DNA of 59,879 nt, taken from the IMG/VR virus record IMGVR_UViG_3300034198_020932, positions 1 through 59,879 of that record; one strand, 5' to 3'. Below the pieces are notes generated by a model. It was not told where the DNA came from. It saw only the letters and a program-made list of their open reading frames with translations, and did no database searches. A program made the position numbers and the translations under genes. The first letter of the stretch is position 1. Each line of letters opens with the position of its first letter. Source of the DNA: a virus. Below, piece after piece: positions 24,977 through 33,988 of this stretch.

Positions 24977-27013
24977 GTGAAAACAGTATTATTTACCTAC
25001 TATTCAAATCCGGTACAGGACGTTTTTCTAGAAAACATTGAATCGCTACTTAAAAATAGTGCATGCACGTATGACGAAATCGTTCTATGTTCTCAAATAG
25101 ACGTACCTATTAAAATAATAAAAGCCTTATCTAAGCACGCTATTGTAAGTCGAGTTTTTCCGGATCACAATTCTCAACAGGTAAAAAGAGCATCAAATCC
25201 AAACCGTTCTTATAAAGTCAGCCCATTCATATTAACTGCTCTGTCTTACAAGGAATCTATAGTTACCGTTTTTGATTCTCATCTATTCGTGATTAATCCA
25301 GTAGTCAATTACTCTGGCAATAATATCTTTTATAGGAACCATCGGGGAGTATTAAGCACACAGCTTTTTACAATCGTTAATACTGAGGCAACCTCTAATT
25401 TATTATTGAAAAGTTTAATTGATTGTGATTTCACAGATGACTCGACCAATCATAAATTCACTTTCATTATTGCAAATGCAGTACCGTTCACGACAGCAAT
25501 TATTTACGATAAGGCGTTCATATTCAGCAATCCTTCTGATCACGATGTGATAACCGAAGACAAGTTAATTGCGTTTGACCTATCAGAGACAATGACGTCG
25601 TCTGATGTACACAAACAGATGTGGGCTATTCGAAAGGCATACATTCCAAAAATTTCAACCCTAACTAAAATTGCGAATCATGCAAATTCTATAGTATCAA
25701 ATGCAGTTTCTGCGATTCAAGAAGCTGAAATGCCATTTAAAAAGACAGGAAGTCATGATCCAATAATACTTTTCAAATACACTTCACGAAGTCGACCTGA
25801 CCAATTTTATAGAGGTTTGATTAGTATCATTAATAAGTGTTCAAGTCCAAACTATTTAATATTATGTAGCTTCGATCATAACGATCCAACCTTACCTACC
25901 TATTTGGAATACATCAAGGAGTTAAACAATGACCGAATTACAGTTTGTCTAGGTGAGAGTAAAAGCAAAATAGACGCGATAAATCGAGATATTAACACAT
26001 ACGATAAGCCTTGGGATATTGTCGTTAACATGTCAGACGATATGATTTTCACAAAGGACGGATTTGATCTAATAATAAAAAGCGATTTCATTCAGTACTT
26101 TCCAAAGTTTGACGGAGTAATGCACTATCCTGATCAAGATGCCGGTCAAAAATTAATGACGTTATCAATACTCGGTAGAAATTATTACCTTAGATTCAAT
26201 TACATATACCATCCTGAATATTCTTCCCTATGGTGTGATAACGAGGCAATGGAAGTATCAATGATGCTTGGAAAATACAGGTACTCACCAGTTAGAATGT
26301 TTGATCATATTCACCCTGCATACGGCCATTGTCAAACTGACGAACAATACCGACACACAGAGTCATTTTATCACGCAGATAATGAGGTGTACCTAAGAAG
26401 AAAGGCAAAAGGTTTCAAGTTAAAGTTTGCAATATTGATTGCAACGATTGAGACCAGAAAGCCACAATTTGAAAAATTGAGAAGTTTCATACAATCTCAA
26501 ATCATTAAGAATTCTCTAATTGGTCAATGTGAAATAGTTCATATTAGTGATAATAAGGAAATTTCAGTAGGGCTAAAAAGGCAAAAGCTATTAGAATTAG
26601 CTAACAGTAATTACGTCGCATTCATAGATGATGACGATTGGGTGAGCGACGATTATTTAAAAATGATCTTGAATTCAATAGACTTACATGCACCAGACTC
26701 AATTGGATTTTTAGTTAGATGTACGTTTGATGGATCCTCTCCAATAATGGCAAAGGCCTCAAACAAATATGCCGACTGGGGAGAAGACATTGATGGATAC
26801 AAGTACGTTAGAACTCCTTATCATAAAACACCGATTAGGCGAGACCTTGCGGTTCAAATAGGATTTAAGGATATCCGATATGCCGAAGATCACGATTACA
26901 GCTGTCGACTAAAAGCTGCAGGTTTAATACGAAAAGAAGATTTCATTGACTTTCCTCTCTACTATTATAGTTATGTACATGAGAATCCAAATACAAAATA
27001 CGGTTTAAAATAA
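24977..27013 (+). CDS. Multi-domain glycosyltransferase
   Basis: A 678-aa protein starting at GTG. It has at least two glycosyltransferase-like regions. The C-terminal one (about 480-670) is a GT2/GT-A domain with GLKRQKLLELA and the metal-binding AFIDDDDWVSDDY, followed by YAEDHDYSCRLKAAG. The middle one (about 255-460) has NMSDDMIFTKDGFD and DGVMHYPDQDAG, also GT-A-like. The N-terminal 220 residues are unrecognised. Likely substrates are activated sugars; the acceptor (surface protein, glycan or modified DNA) is unknown. It is the first of five carbohydrate genes. Confidence 0.7.
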   Translation: MKTVLFTYYSNPVQDVFLENIESLLKNSACTYDEIVLCSQIDVPIKIIKALSKHAIVSRVFPDHNSQQVKRASNPNRSYKVSPFILTALSYKESIVTVFDSHLFVINPVVNYSGNNIFYRNHRGVLSTQLFTIVNTEATSNLLLKSLIDCDFTDDSTNHKFTFIIANAVPFTTAIIYDKAFIFSNPSDHDVITEDKLIAFDLSETMTSSDVHKQMWAIRKAYIPKISTLTKIANHANSIVSNAVSAIQEAEMPFKKTGSHDPIILFKYTSRSRPDQFYRGLISIINKCSSPNYLILCSFDHNDPTLPTYLEYIKELNNDRITVCLGESKSKIDAINRDINTYDKPWDIVVNMSDDMIFTKDGFDLIIKSDFIQYFPKFDGVMHYPDQDAGQKLMTLSILGRNYYLRFNYIYHPEYSSLWCDNEAMEVSMMLGKYRYSPVRMFDHIHPAYGHCQTDEQYRHTESFYHADNEVYLRRKAKGFKLKFAILIATIETRKPQFEKLRSFIQSQIIKNSLIGQCEIVHISDNKEISVGLKRQKLLELANSNYVAFIDDDDWVSDDYLKMILNSIDLHAPDSIGFLVRCTFDGSSPIMAKASNKYADWGEDIDGYKYVRTPYHKTPIRRDLAVQIGFKDIRYAEDHDYSCRLKAAGLIRKEDFIDFPLYYYSYVHENPNTKYGLK

Positions 27014-27017
27014 AAAA

Positions 27018-27695
27018 ATGGAAGCAAGTAAAGTTAAAGTTTGCATATTGAATGCATCTAACGGAACAGGCTGGTATCCAGTAGGATCACATAGACTTAA
27101 AAGATCATTAATCCATCATGGATACGCTCATGATCTTTTATTTTTTAATAATTGGCCAAACAATGAATTCGATAAAATGTGCCCGTATAATATAAAAGCA
27201 GCAGCCTTTGCTGAGGCTCTAAAAAAAGATTACGATATTATTTTATGGGCCGATTGCTCAGTGTGGGCCATTGATTATCCATATCCTGTGCTAGATATAA
27301 TAAATCATGACGGTTACTATTTTTGGAGATCAGGTTACACGTGCGCTCAGACCTGCTCAGACAAATGTTTAGATTACTTTGGGGTAGATAGAGATACTGC
27401 CGATACTTACCAAGATGTTTCAACTTCACTATTTGGAATTCATACAAAAAATGAACTTGGAGCTAGATTCATTAATGAATGGCTAAAGTCAGCAAAAGAC
27501 GGTCAATTTAAAGGTTCTAGAGAACATGATGGACAATCAAAAGATCCTAGATTTCTATTCCATCGTCAAGATCAATCGTGCGCAAGCATAATATCAAATA
27601 AGTTGGGAATGAAAATCCATGAAGAAGGCGAGCACATTCAATACTACAAGAAAAAACAACCCGACAATCTCATATTCACAATGAGAGGTCTTTAA
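27018..27695 (+). CDS. Putative glycosyltransferase, GT-A-like
   Basis: A 225-aa protein with features of small GT-A transferases: YDIILWADCSVWAID in the position of a D-x-D loop, DVSTSLFGIHTK, and FLFHRQDQSCASII, a common acceptor-side motif. I could not assign a CAZy family. It follows the large glycosyltransferase by 4 nt and precedes an FkbM methyltransferase, so it probably acts in the same modification path. Confidence 0.55.
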   Translation: MEASKVKVCILNASNGTGWYPVGSHRLKRSLIHHGYAHDLLFFNNWPNNEFDKMCPYNIKAAAFAEALKKDYDIILWADCSVWAIDYPYPVLDIINHDGYYFWRSGYTCAQTCSDKCLDYFGVDRDTADTYQDVSTSLFGIHTKNELGARFINEWLKSAKDGQFKGSREHDGQSKDPRFLFHRQDQSCASIISNKLGMKIHEEGEHIQYYKKKQPDNLIFTMRGL

Positions 27696-27709
27696 AAACA
27701 CACAAATTT

Positions 27710-28333
27710 ATGTATTCACAAAACGACGAAGAATCAATTCTTCTACAGCACCTAACTTCATTAACCGGCACTCTGCTCGATATTGGAGCAAATGACGGTA
27801 AAACTCTTTCAAATTCATTAGCCTTAATTGAAAAAGGCTGGTCTGCTGCCTTAGTTGAACCTGCAAAAATTCCATTTTCAAAATTAGCGAATCTACATAA
27901 AGACAACCAAAAGGTTCAGTGTATTAATTTAGCGATAGGCACTCAAATTGGAGAGCTAAAATTTTACTCAAGCGGCACTCACCTAAATGATGGAGATACT
28001 GATCTTCTTTCTACCTTATGCGAATCTGAATTATCTAGATGGGCTGGTACCGAAAATGAATTTACTGAAGAGACCGTATCAGTTGTCGATTTTAAAACAT
28101 TTTTAGACCATTCTGAGTTCAAGAAATTCGATCTAGTTTTAATTGATGCAGAAGGCCTTGATTACGAGATCCTAACTCAGATTGACCTTAACCAAATTGA
28201 ATGTTCAATGATTGTAGTTGAAACAAATAGTAAGGATGATGAGAAATACATTGAATATTGTGAGGCCTATGGGTTTAAACAAATCCATAAAACTCATGAA
28301 AATTTAATCTTTTCAAAAAATTTAAACTCTTAA
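27710..28333 (+). CDS. FkbM-family SAM methyltransferase
   Basis: A 207-aa methyltransferase of FkbM type. It has SAM-binding motif I LLDIGANDGKTLS, an acidic post-I residue ALVEPAK, and motif IV DLVLIDAEGLDYEIL. FkbM enzymes usually O-methylate sugars or small hydroxyl groups. Sitting among glycosyltransferases, it is likely to cap or decorate a glycan. The next gene starts immediately after its stop codon. Confidence 0.8.
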   Translation: MYSQNDEESILLQHLTSLTGTLLDIGANDGKTLSNSLALIEKGWSAALVEPAKIPFSKLANLHKDNQKVQCINLAIGTQIGELKFYSSGTHLNDGDTDLLSTLCESELSRWAGTENEFTEETVSVVDFKTFLDHSEFKKFDLVLIDAEGLDYEILTQIDLNQIECSMIVVETNSKDDEKYIEYCEAYGFKQIHKTHENLIFSKNLNS

Positions 28334-29116
28334 ATGGCTCATTTAGACGTAACTACCGGCACAGGATTCTTTTCATGTTCGACTGAGGCCTTATTGCAAT
28401 TAGTAATTTACTCATCACTGAACGGTAAACTACCAGAGTCAATCGATCGTAGCAAGCAATATGAATACCACACAAGTGATGCAATTACGAATATGATTCC
28501 ATACTACTTTAAGGAATCTGCCGAGCAGTTTGATGTCCCTCAAGGAGTTCAAATAAATTCAGATGGAGTCTACTCTCAATTCTGCGATTATCGAACACTT
28601 CAATTCGATATGATGAACCCTTATCTGTCAAAGTATTTTCAACCAAGTGAGAGAGTCAAATCTCGAGAATCCGAATTCATTCACAAGTACCGAATTTCTC
28701 CAGATAAGACATGCGCAATTTTTTACAGAGGAAACGATAAGGCTCGAGAGACACCTATTGCTAGTTACTCAGAATTTATTTCGCAAGCTGAGAAAGTCAA
28801 GGCAGAAAATCCAAATATTGAATTCTTGGTTCAAACTGATGAGGCTGAATTTCTTGAACTATTTTTAAGTAAATTCCCAGACGCTAAATACATATCAGAA
28901 ATTCCAAGAATTTCCAAGCAGGACAATTGGGTTACTCAAGTAATCAGTCGAGACTCTCGTCCGGATTTTGGAGTTGACTTTTTTAGTTCAGTTTTAATAC
29001 TTGCAAAGTGCCGTTATCTAATAACTCACTCAGGCAATTGCGGATTTTGGAGCGTTCTTTATCGTGGAACATTTGATGGAGTACGCCAATGGCAAAACGA
29101 TCATTGGATAATTTAA
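28334..29116 (+). CDS. Putative GT-B glycosyltransferase, fucosyltransferase-like
   Basis: A 260-aa protein. The segment CAIFYRGNDKARETP, then NIEFLVQTDEAEFLELF, and near the end YLITHSGNCGFWSVLYRG, resemble the nucleotide-sugar site of O- or alpha-1,6-fucosyltransferase-type GT-B enzymes, where an (H)xRxxDK loop and a T(D/H)SG(N) loop are conserved. The match is from pattern memory and could also fit other GT-B families. It directly follows the methyltransferase stop. Confidence 0.45.
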   Translation: MAHLDVTTGTGFFSCSTEALLQLVIYSSLNGKLPESIDRSKQYEYHTSDAITNMIPYYFKESAEQFDVPQGVQINSDGVYSQFCDYRTLQFDMMNPYLSKYFQPSERVKSRESEFIHKYRISPDKTCAIFYRGNDKARETPIASYSEFISQAEKVKAENPNIEFLVQTDEAEFLELFLSKFPDAKYISEIPRISKQDNWVTQVISRDSRPDFGVDFFSSVLILAKCRYLITHSGNCGFWSVLYRGTFDGVRQWQNDHWII

Positions 29117-29129
29117 AAATTTTACTAGT

Positions 29130-29981
29130 ATGAAATTAGCAGTAGGTTACGTTGTATTTGATGGGCTTGAAACTCTAGAAGCCTCAATTCGTTCAATTAG
29201 AGAATGCGTCGATATCGTGATTGTCTCTTACCAGACCGTGTCATGGGGAGGTACTCAGTGTTCGCCATTACTACTTCCCACATTAGAGAGGCTCAAGGAG
29301 AGCGGGCTTATTGACGTAATAATGGAATTCACAAAATTTGCCCCGTCATCCCTGACTAAACCGGACGATGTGATTCGAGCTAAGAAGTATGAATGTGATA
29401 AGCGACAAACTTGTTTGGAAAAAGCTCTTGAGCTTGGAGCGACCCATTATACTTCAATGGACGCGGATGAGTTCTACATAAAGGAGCAATTCGAAGAGGC
29501 AAAACGCCAAATCATCCAAGACAAGTTACAGGCAACCGCAGTCCGCTACATAAATTATTTGACACCCACTCTGCATCAAGGCTATTCTAGATTCAAGGTA
29601 CCGTTCATCTACGAGATTGGCTCAAAGAGTCGCCATCATTCAGTACAGTTCATGTTCTCTGACGTCGATCCAACTCGTGGAATCACCGATGATTCCTATA
29701 CCCGATCCAGAGTTTTTGAGCGTGATCTAATAACGATGCACCACATGGAAATGGTTAGGGAAGACCTGCTTGGCAAGTACCAAGCCTCAAGTCGTTATTT
29801 CAAGAAAAGGGAAGACTTGCCGACTCTTGCTGAGGATATTACTCATGCAAAGAAAACTGGCGAGCTCAGGTTCAGAGCAATCCATTTCGGGGATTCACTA
29901 AGCGGTTTAAACAAGGATTTAGTATTAACTGAATGTGAGGATCTTTTCGATTTACATTCCTACCGTTACGGTACCAGATAA
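29130..29981 (+). CDS. Glycosyltransferase (GT2-like)
   Basis: A 283-aa protein with a GT2-style start (MKLAVGYVVFDGLETLEASIR) and the metal-binding MDADEFY at about residue 110, preceded by GATHYTS. It is the last gene of the carbohydrate cassette. Its 3' end overlaps the convergent baseplate gene by 30 nt with no terminator between, so the opposing transcripts collide or overlap. Confidence 0.65.
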   Translation: MKLAVGYVVFDGLETLEASIRSIRECVDIVIVSYQTVSWGGTQCSPLLLPTLERLKESGLIDVIMEFTKFAPSSLTKPDDVIRAKKYECDKRQTCLEKALELGATHYTSMDADEFYIKEQFEEAKRQIIQDKLQATAVRYINYLTPTLHQGYSRFKVPFIYEIGSKSRHHSVQFMFSDVDPTRGITDDSYTRSRVFERDLITMHHMEMVREDLLGKYQASSRYFKKREDLPTLAEDITHAKKTGELRFRAIHFGDSLSGLNKDLVLTECEDLFDLHSYRYGTR

Positions 29982-30755
29982 TAATTTAGGCAACATTGAA
30001 GTAACATACGCTGAGTTTGCTCCTGGTGTGCTTGGCATTTTAGCATCGATCGCCGATGCAAGAGTCACTAACACTTCAAATAGAGTATTTCCCATCACCG
30101 CATGTTCAGCCTTTGCATTCGCGCCGATATTCGTTAATTGGCCGTTGACATTTACCGTTTGACCTTCAAGGGTTATCACATTGGACGTGACATTTACCTG
30201 TGAAGAGCTTTGTACGTTTATGACGTTTCCATCAAACTCCATTGATGATAGACCGTCCTTATGATAAATTTCAATCTTTGAATTTTGATCAATCGTTAGG
30301 TACGAGTCCTTCATTTCAAAGGTTAGGCCTCGACCCTTTGTGAAATATATTTTGATATGTTCATCTCCATCGAATAGGATATAGTGAGCACCCTCGTACT
30401 CGTAATCGGTACTTGCCTGTAAGGCTTCTTTGATATCGTCTCCAATCTCTTGGATTTGACCGTATTCTGGAGAATACAGGTTACCGTTATTAAATACTAC
30501 TTCAACGATTGACCCCTTTTTTGGAATCGAAATTGATCCAGCCTTTGCATACTGTCCAAAGAAAGTCGGCTTTTTCATTTGTATTGCCCATGGAATATCT
30601 TCAACCGCTAAATTATCAAATATGCTGAAAACTCTGACTCTACAACGGCCTTCTCTTAACGGATCTTTCACGTCAACTACCTCTCCCAAGTACTTGGTAA
30701 CGATTAATTCAGCGCCACTCTGTTCTTTTACAATTTCGTTATTTGAAGTTATCAT
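29952..30755 (-). CDS. Baseplate central spike/hub protein (gp5-like, no lysozyme domain)
   Basis: A 267-aa protein. The N-terminal OB-fold (GEVVDVKDPLREGRCRVRV, IPKKGSIVEVVFNNGN) matches the gp5/gpV/VgrG barrel. The C-terminal part (about 150-245) is made of short beta repeats (NVINVQSSSQVNVTSNVITLEGQ), like a beta-helix spike stem. The lysozyme domain found in T4 gp5 is absent. It would form the membrane-piercing tip with the gp27-like protein two genes upstream. Confidence 0.75.
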   Translation of the reverse strand: MITSNNEIVKEQSGAELIVTKYLGEVVDVKDPLREGRCRVRVFSIFDNLAVEDIPWAIQMKKPTFFGQYAKAGSISIPKKGSIVEVVFNNGNLYSPEYGQIQEIGDDIKEALQASTDYEYEGAHYILFDGDEHIKIYFTKGRGLTFEMKDSYLTIDQNSKIEIYHKDGLSSMEFDGNVINVQSSSQVNVTSNVITLEGQTVNVNGQLTNIGANAKAEHAVMGNTLFEVLVTLASAIDAKMPSTPGANSAYVTSMLPKLLSGTVTVGM

Positions 30756-30762
30756 ATATTAA

Positions 30763-31878
30763 TTATGGGTAAACGTCTCCAAGTTCGCCGTCTCTAATTA
30801 TTTTATTTCTATCGATTCCAGGATAAACGTCATCATTGACTCCTTGACCTCCAACCGGTCCAACCGGCGATCTACGACCAAAGACTTCATTTGTTCCAAG
30901 AACTTCATTACTTCTATTATACACATTTTGTGATAACGCGGTTTCAAGCCTAGTTTGCAATTGGTTAGTTATATCCCCAATGAGTCTTGCTGGTAGCCTT
31001 GCTGCACTAGATAAGAATCTTTGAGCTCTTCCTTCGAGTGAACTTGCGAGCCCTGAAAAAATACCTAGTGAATGATAATCCGAATCAGTTGATTGCTCGA
31101 ATTCTTCCAGTACCCAGCCTGCTTTTATCTTGAATGACGTGCTGAAAGGCTTGTCCTCAATATATGCCTTGATTTCACTGCCGCTTGTTGGGCCGCCCAA
31201 TGTTTCCGAAAAATCAAATTCACATCTTTGTAATCGGTACTTTATCTGGTGTAGACCGCTTGCTAAATTAGAAGATCGATCGTTAATGTCTCTGATCTCA
31301 AACAGCGTAATCGTCATGTCAAAAGTTCTTAAATTATCAGGTAGAGTGTAACACAGTCTATCTGAATCGTAAATTGCTCTACGGTAGAATTCTGCGAATT
31401 TAAGTAAAGGTTGCTCTATTGAATCTAAGCAGTTGATTGTAATTTCCGCTTTCTTATCGCCCTCCTTCACTCTCATTGCGGCCTTCCATAGTTGATCAAC
31501 TCCTTGAATTGATTGAAAGTACCATGGAGACTCTTGGAGTTTTCTTAACGTCGAAATAGCTGACGTCAAAAAGCCGGAGTTTCGATTTGTCCAAGGTGAA
31601 CCGTATTCCAATAACCAATCTTGAGCAGACCATTCAACTCCGTGATACATAGACAGCTTATTGGTTTCATCTTCCAATAGTGATGGTTTGAATAAGTTAT
31701 CCCAAAATAGACCGTCTCCAGTAGCTCCAAGCGATGTGGCTACGAATTTACTTTCAGGTGTAGCTTGATTCGGAAAGAAGTCAAGATCGAATGTCAAAAA
31801 TACTGGATCCTGTACATCATTCAGTGCACTCTTTACGAATTGTTTATACCTTTTAGGTCCGTTTATTAGTTGAGCCAT
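30763..31878 (-). CDS. Baseplate or tail-tube-initiator structural protein
   Basis: A 371-aa protein between gp5-like and gp27-like genes. The central segment TFDMTITLFEIRDIND and the preceding WYFQSIQGVDQLWK recall tube-like baseplate proteins (gp48/gp54 class), but I cannot separate these by eye. The C-terminal 100 residues are Gly/Pro/Arg-rich and probably disordered. It is likely part of the baseplate-tube junction. Confidence 0.5.
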   Translation of the reverse strand: MAQLINGPKRYKQFVKSALNDVQDPVFLTFDLDFFPNQATPESKFVATSLGATGDGLFWDNLFKPSLLEDETNKLSMYHGVEWSAQDWLLEYGSPWTNRNSGFLTSAISTLRKLQESPWYFQSIQGVDQLWKAAMRVKEGDKKAEITINCLDSIEQPLLKFAEFYRRAIYDSDRLCYTLPDNLRTFDMTITLFEIRDINDRSSNLASGLHQIKYRLQRCEFDFSETLGGPTSGSEIKAYIEDKPFSTSFKIKAGWVLEEFEQSTDSDYHSLGIFSGLASSLEGRAQRFLSSAARLPARLIGDITNQLQTRLETALSQNVYNRSNEVLGTNEVFGRRSPVGPVGGQGVNDDVYPGIDRNKIIRDGELGDVYP

Positions 31879-31883
31879 TAGTA

Positions 31884-33383
31884 TTAAATTTTATTTTCCA
31901 TTTTAGGTTCAGGTAACCAACTACGACGACTTAATAGCATCACAGTTGAAAATCTTTGACGCGATTCAGCTGAAGCGTTATAGTGATACGAAATACCTTT
32001 AACGTAGTAAGCTCCGCTTAAGTACTCATCTTTAACTTGAGCAGACGCAGTATCTCTTCCAGTCTTTTCTCGGTCCTGCTGACTATCTTGAACGGTTAAC
32101 TCGTCTTTTACTGAATCATCACTTGATTTTTTTAGTCGATCTCCGTATATGTCTACTGCAAGCCTAGCCCCTCTGCTGATATTATGATTAATTCCATCAA
32201 GCTTAACTCTCAATAGGTTTTTTTCAGTTTCTTCTCGGTTATGATGATTCACTAACTTAGCATATTTATAACTTATGTGAGCATTTCCATAATCGGTTCC
32301 CATCCATTTAACAATCTCATTACCATCATCCGTGTAATCTGTCAGATCTGGAGTTTGGTGAACTTGTTCTGCATCTGGCGATATGGTGGAAAGAGGTTCA
32401 ACGAACCAGTTCTTTAGCGCCTCTTCTTCACCGTGCTGATACATCTGCAATCTTTTTCTAAAACCTGACCTTTGTAAAATACTTCCATTTTCACTTACCA
32501 TGGAATACTCGACGATCGTAAAATCTGAGCCGGCTCCAAGATTTGAGCCGTTTGTTAATATTATTGGAACCTGTTCGTCAATGCTAAGACTATCAGCGGC
32601 GTCTTTTGCCAAGCTTAAATCGAGATATTCAGTTGAGGTTGCCGAATATCCCATTGGAATATCTTTATCGCTATCGAAAGGTTTAAATTGATTTTCAACA
32701 TTTACTAAACACAGTGTATAATATCGATCAATGAAACACTCAAAAAAAGTATCCTTATTTTTGAATGCATGGTCAGAGATCATCTTGATGAATGCTTTAT
32801 AGTTTAAGTTCGGATTAATCCAGGTCATTTTATCATCGAAGGTTTCCTCATTGGATGCGTATCCGATTTCAAGCTCCCTAGCTATTTTCTGTAGGGCTTC
32901 CTGTGATGTCATGTTTGGATATGACTTTACAAAATTTCCGTTAAGTTTGGGAATATAAAGTTCACCATACAAATCGTATCGAGTTATCGATGGCCCCATT
33001 GGAATTGACTGAATATCTGTTATTAAAAAGGTTTGGCAAAGTTCATTCAATTTTAAATGGCTCTTTGCAATATACACAGTCAACAGTGGATTCTTTTTAG
33101 GAAAGGTAACTGACGTAAATGTTCCAACTGAATCAAAAATACTCACATGTATTTTTGGAATCAATTCATCGTAATAAATTGAAGTTGATATGATATCAGT
33201 TGAAGCAATTCTAGAATTGCCTATTTTAATTAATGGTGACCTTTTTCCGAGTTGAGATTGATATCCGGTGCGGTCAGGAGTTCTTTGAACCTCACCTGCC
33301 GGGTCCTCAAAATCAAGTATATCAAGACTCGGTGGAGTCAATTTAGGATCAATCTTGGTCAGAATTATACTCTCTAATCCCAT
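31884..33383 (-). CDS. Baseplate hub protein (gp27-like)
   Basis: A 499-aa protein with features of hub proteins that carry the gp5 spike: an N-terminal ISTSIYYDELIPKIHVSIFDS beta domain, then FLITDIQSIPMGPSITRYDLYGELY, and a segment MTSQEALQKIARELEIGYASNEE typical of gp27/gpD-type hub proteins. A charged insertion lies near residues 430-460 (QDSQQDREKTGRD). It overlaps the gp53-like gene by TAATG. The assignment rests on fold-type pattern and position. Confidence 0.55.
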   Translation of the reverse strand: MGLESIILTKIDPKLTPPSLDILDFEDPAGEVQRTPDRTGYQSQLGKRSPLIKIGNSRIASTDIISTSIYYDELIPKIHVSIFDSVGTFTSVTFPKKNPLLTVYIAKSHLKLNELCQTFLITDIQSIPMGPSITRYDLYGELYIPKLNGNFVKSYPNMTSQEALQKIARELEIGYASNEETFDDKMTWINPNLNYKAFIKMISDHAFKNKDTFFECFIDRYYTLCLVNVENQFKPFDSDKDIPMGYSATSTEYLDLSLAKDAADSLSIDEQVPIILTNGSNLGAGSDFTIVEYSMVSENGSILQRSGFRKRLQMYQHGEEEALKNWFVEPLSTISPDAEQVHQTPDLTDYTDDGNEIVKWMGTDYGNAHISYKYAKLVNHHNREETEKNLLRVKLDGINHNISRGARLAVDIYGDRLKKSSDDSVKDELTVQDSQQDREKTGRDTASAQVKDEYLSGAYYVKGISYHYNASAESRQRFSTVMLLSRRSWLPEPKMENKI

Positions 33384-33982
33384 TATCCTGTGATTTTATT
33401 TTTTAATAGTGTAGAAAGAAGCTTGGTTCTTGAGATTGGATCTGGACAGTCTTCCTTCTTGATAGACGTAACTCCTGAGCCGAACACAACCTTTCCATTT
33501 TTTATAGTGACTGATGTATCTTTAGCGGCAGTTGTTGGAGCAACAGTCGTTCCGTATTTGGCCGTTAAGTAGTCAAGACGATTTTGATCCTGTTTAGTCG
33601 CTGGGCTAATGAATTGAGGCTTCTTTTTCTTTCTAGTAGAAGTCGTCCAATTATTATCTGATCCATTTAATTTGTCAGGATTTGTTAGCATTGCTGATAG
33701 TACCGAACCGTCTGGTAATTTAATGATATCGTTAACGTCTATTGCGAAAGGATTTGAAATCCCGTTGTACTTTAAAAGAATACATAAAAAGCTTGACGTT
33801 TGATAAAAGATCTTAGAAATTAAGTCCCCTCTCATTTGTAAGCCTTCTTCTACTACATACGTTTTACCCTGATTTACAGACACTCCCCTAAAAGAAACAC
33901 TACGCCTAGTTAAGTCAACTACTGAATCACCGTTCGTTTTAGTGAATCCTATCTTCTTTCCTAATATTGCAAGTTCTATCAT
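33383..33982 (-). CDS. Baseplate wedge protein, gp53/LysM-like
   Basis: A 199-aa protein. Residues 40-95 (YVVEEGLQMRGDLISKIFYQ, LLKYNGISNPFAIDVNDIIKLP) have the LysM-like layout seen in phage baseplate wedge proteins such as gp53, with a residue stretch for bundle binding rather than glycan. The C-terminal half is Lys/Thr-rich and likely extended. It sits in the baseplate operon directly upstream of the gp27-like gene. Confidence 0.5.
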   Translation of the reverse strand: MIELAILGKKIGFTKTNGDSVVDLTRRSVSFRGVSVNQGKTYVVEEGLQMRGDLISKIFYQTSSFLCILLKYNGISNPFAIDVNDIIKLPDGSVLSAMLTNPDKLNGSDNNWTTSTRKKKKPQFISPATKQDQNRLDYLTAKYGTTVAPTTAAKDTSVTIKNGKVVFGSGVTSIKKEDCPDPISRTKLLSTLLKNKITG

Positions 33983-33988
33983 AATTAA

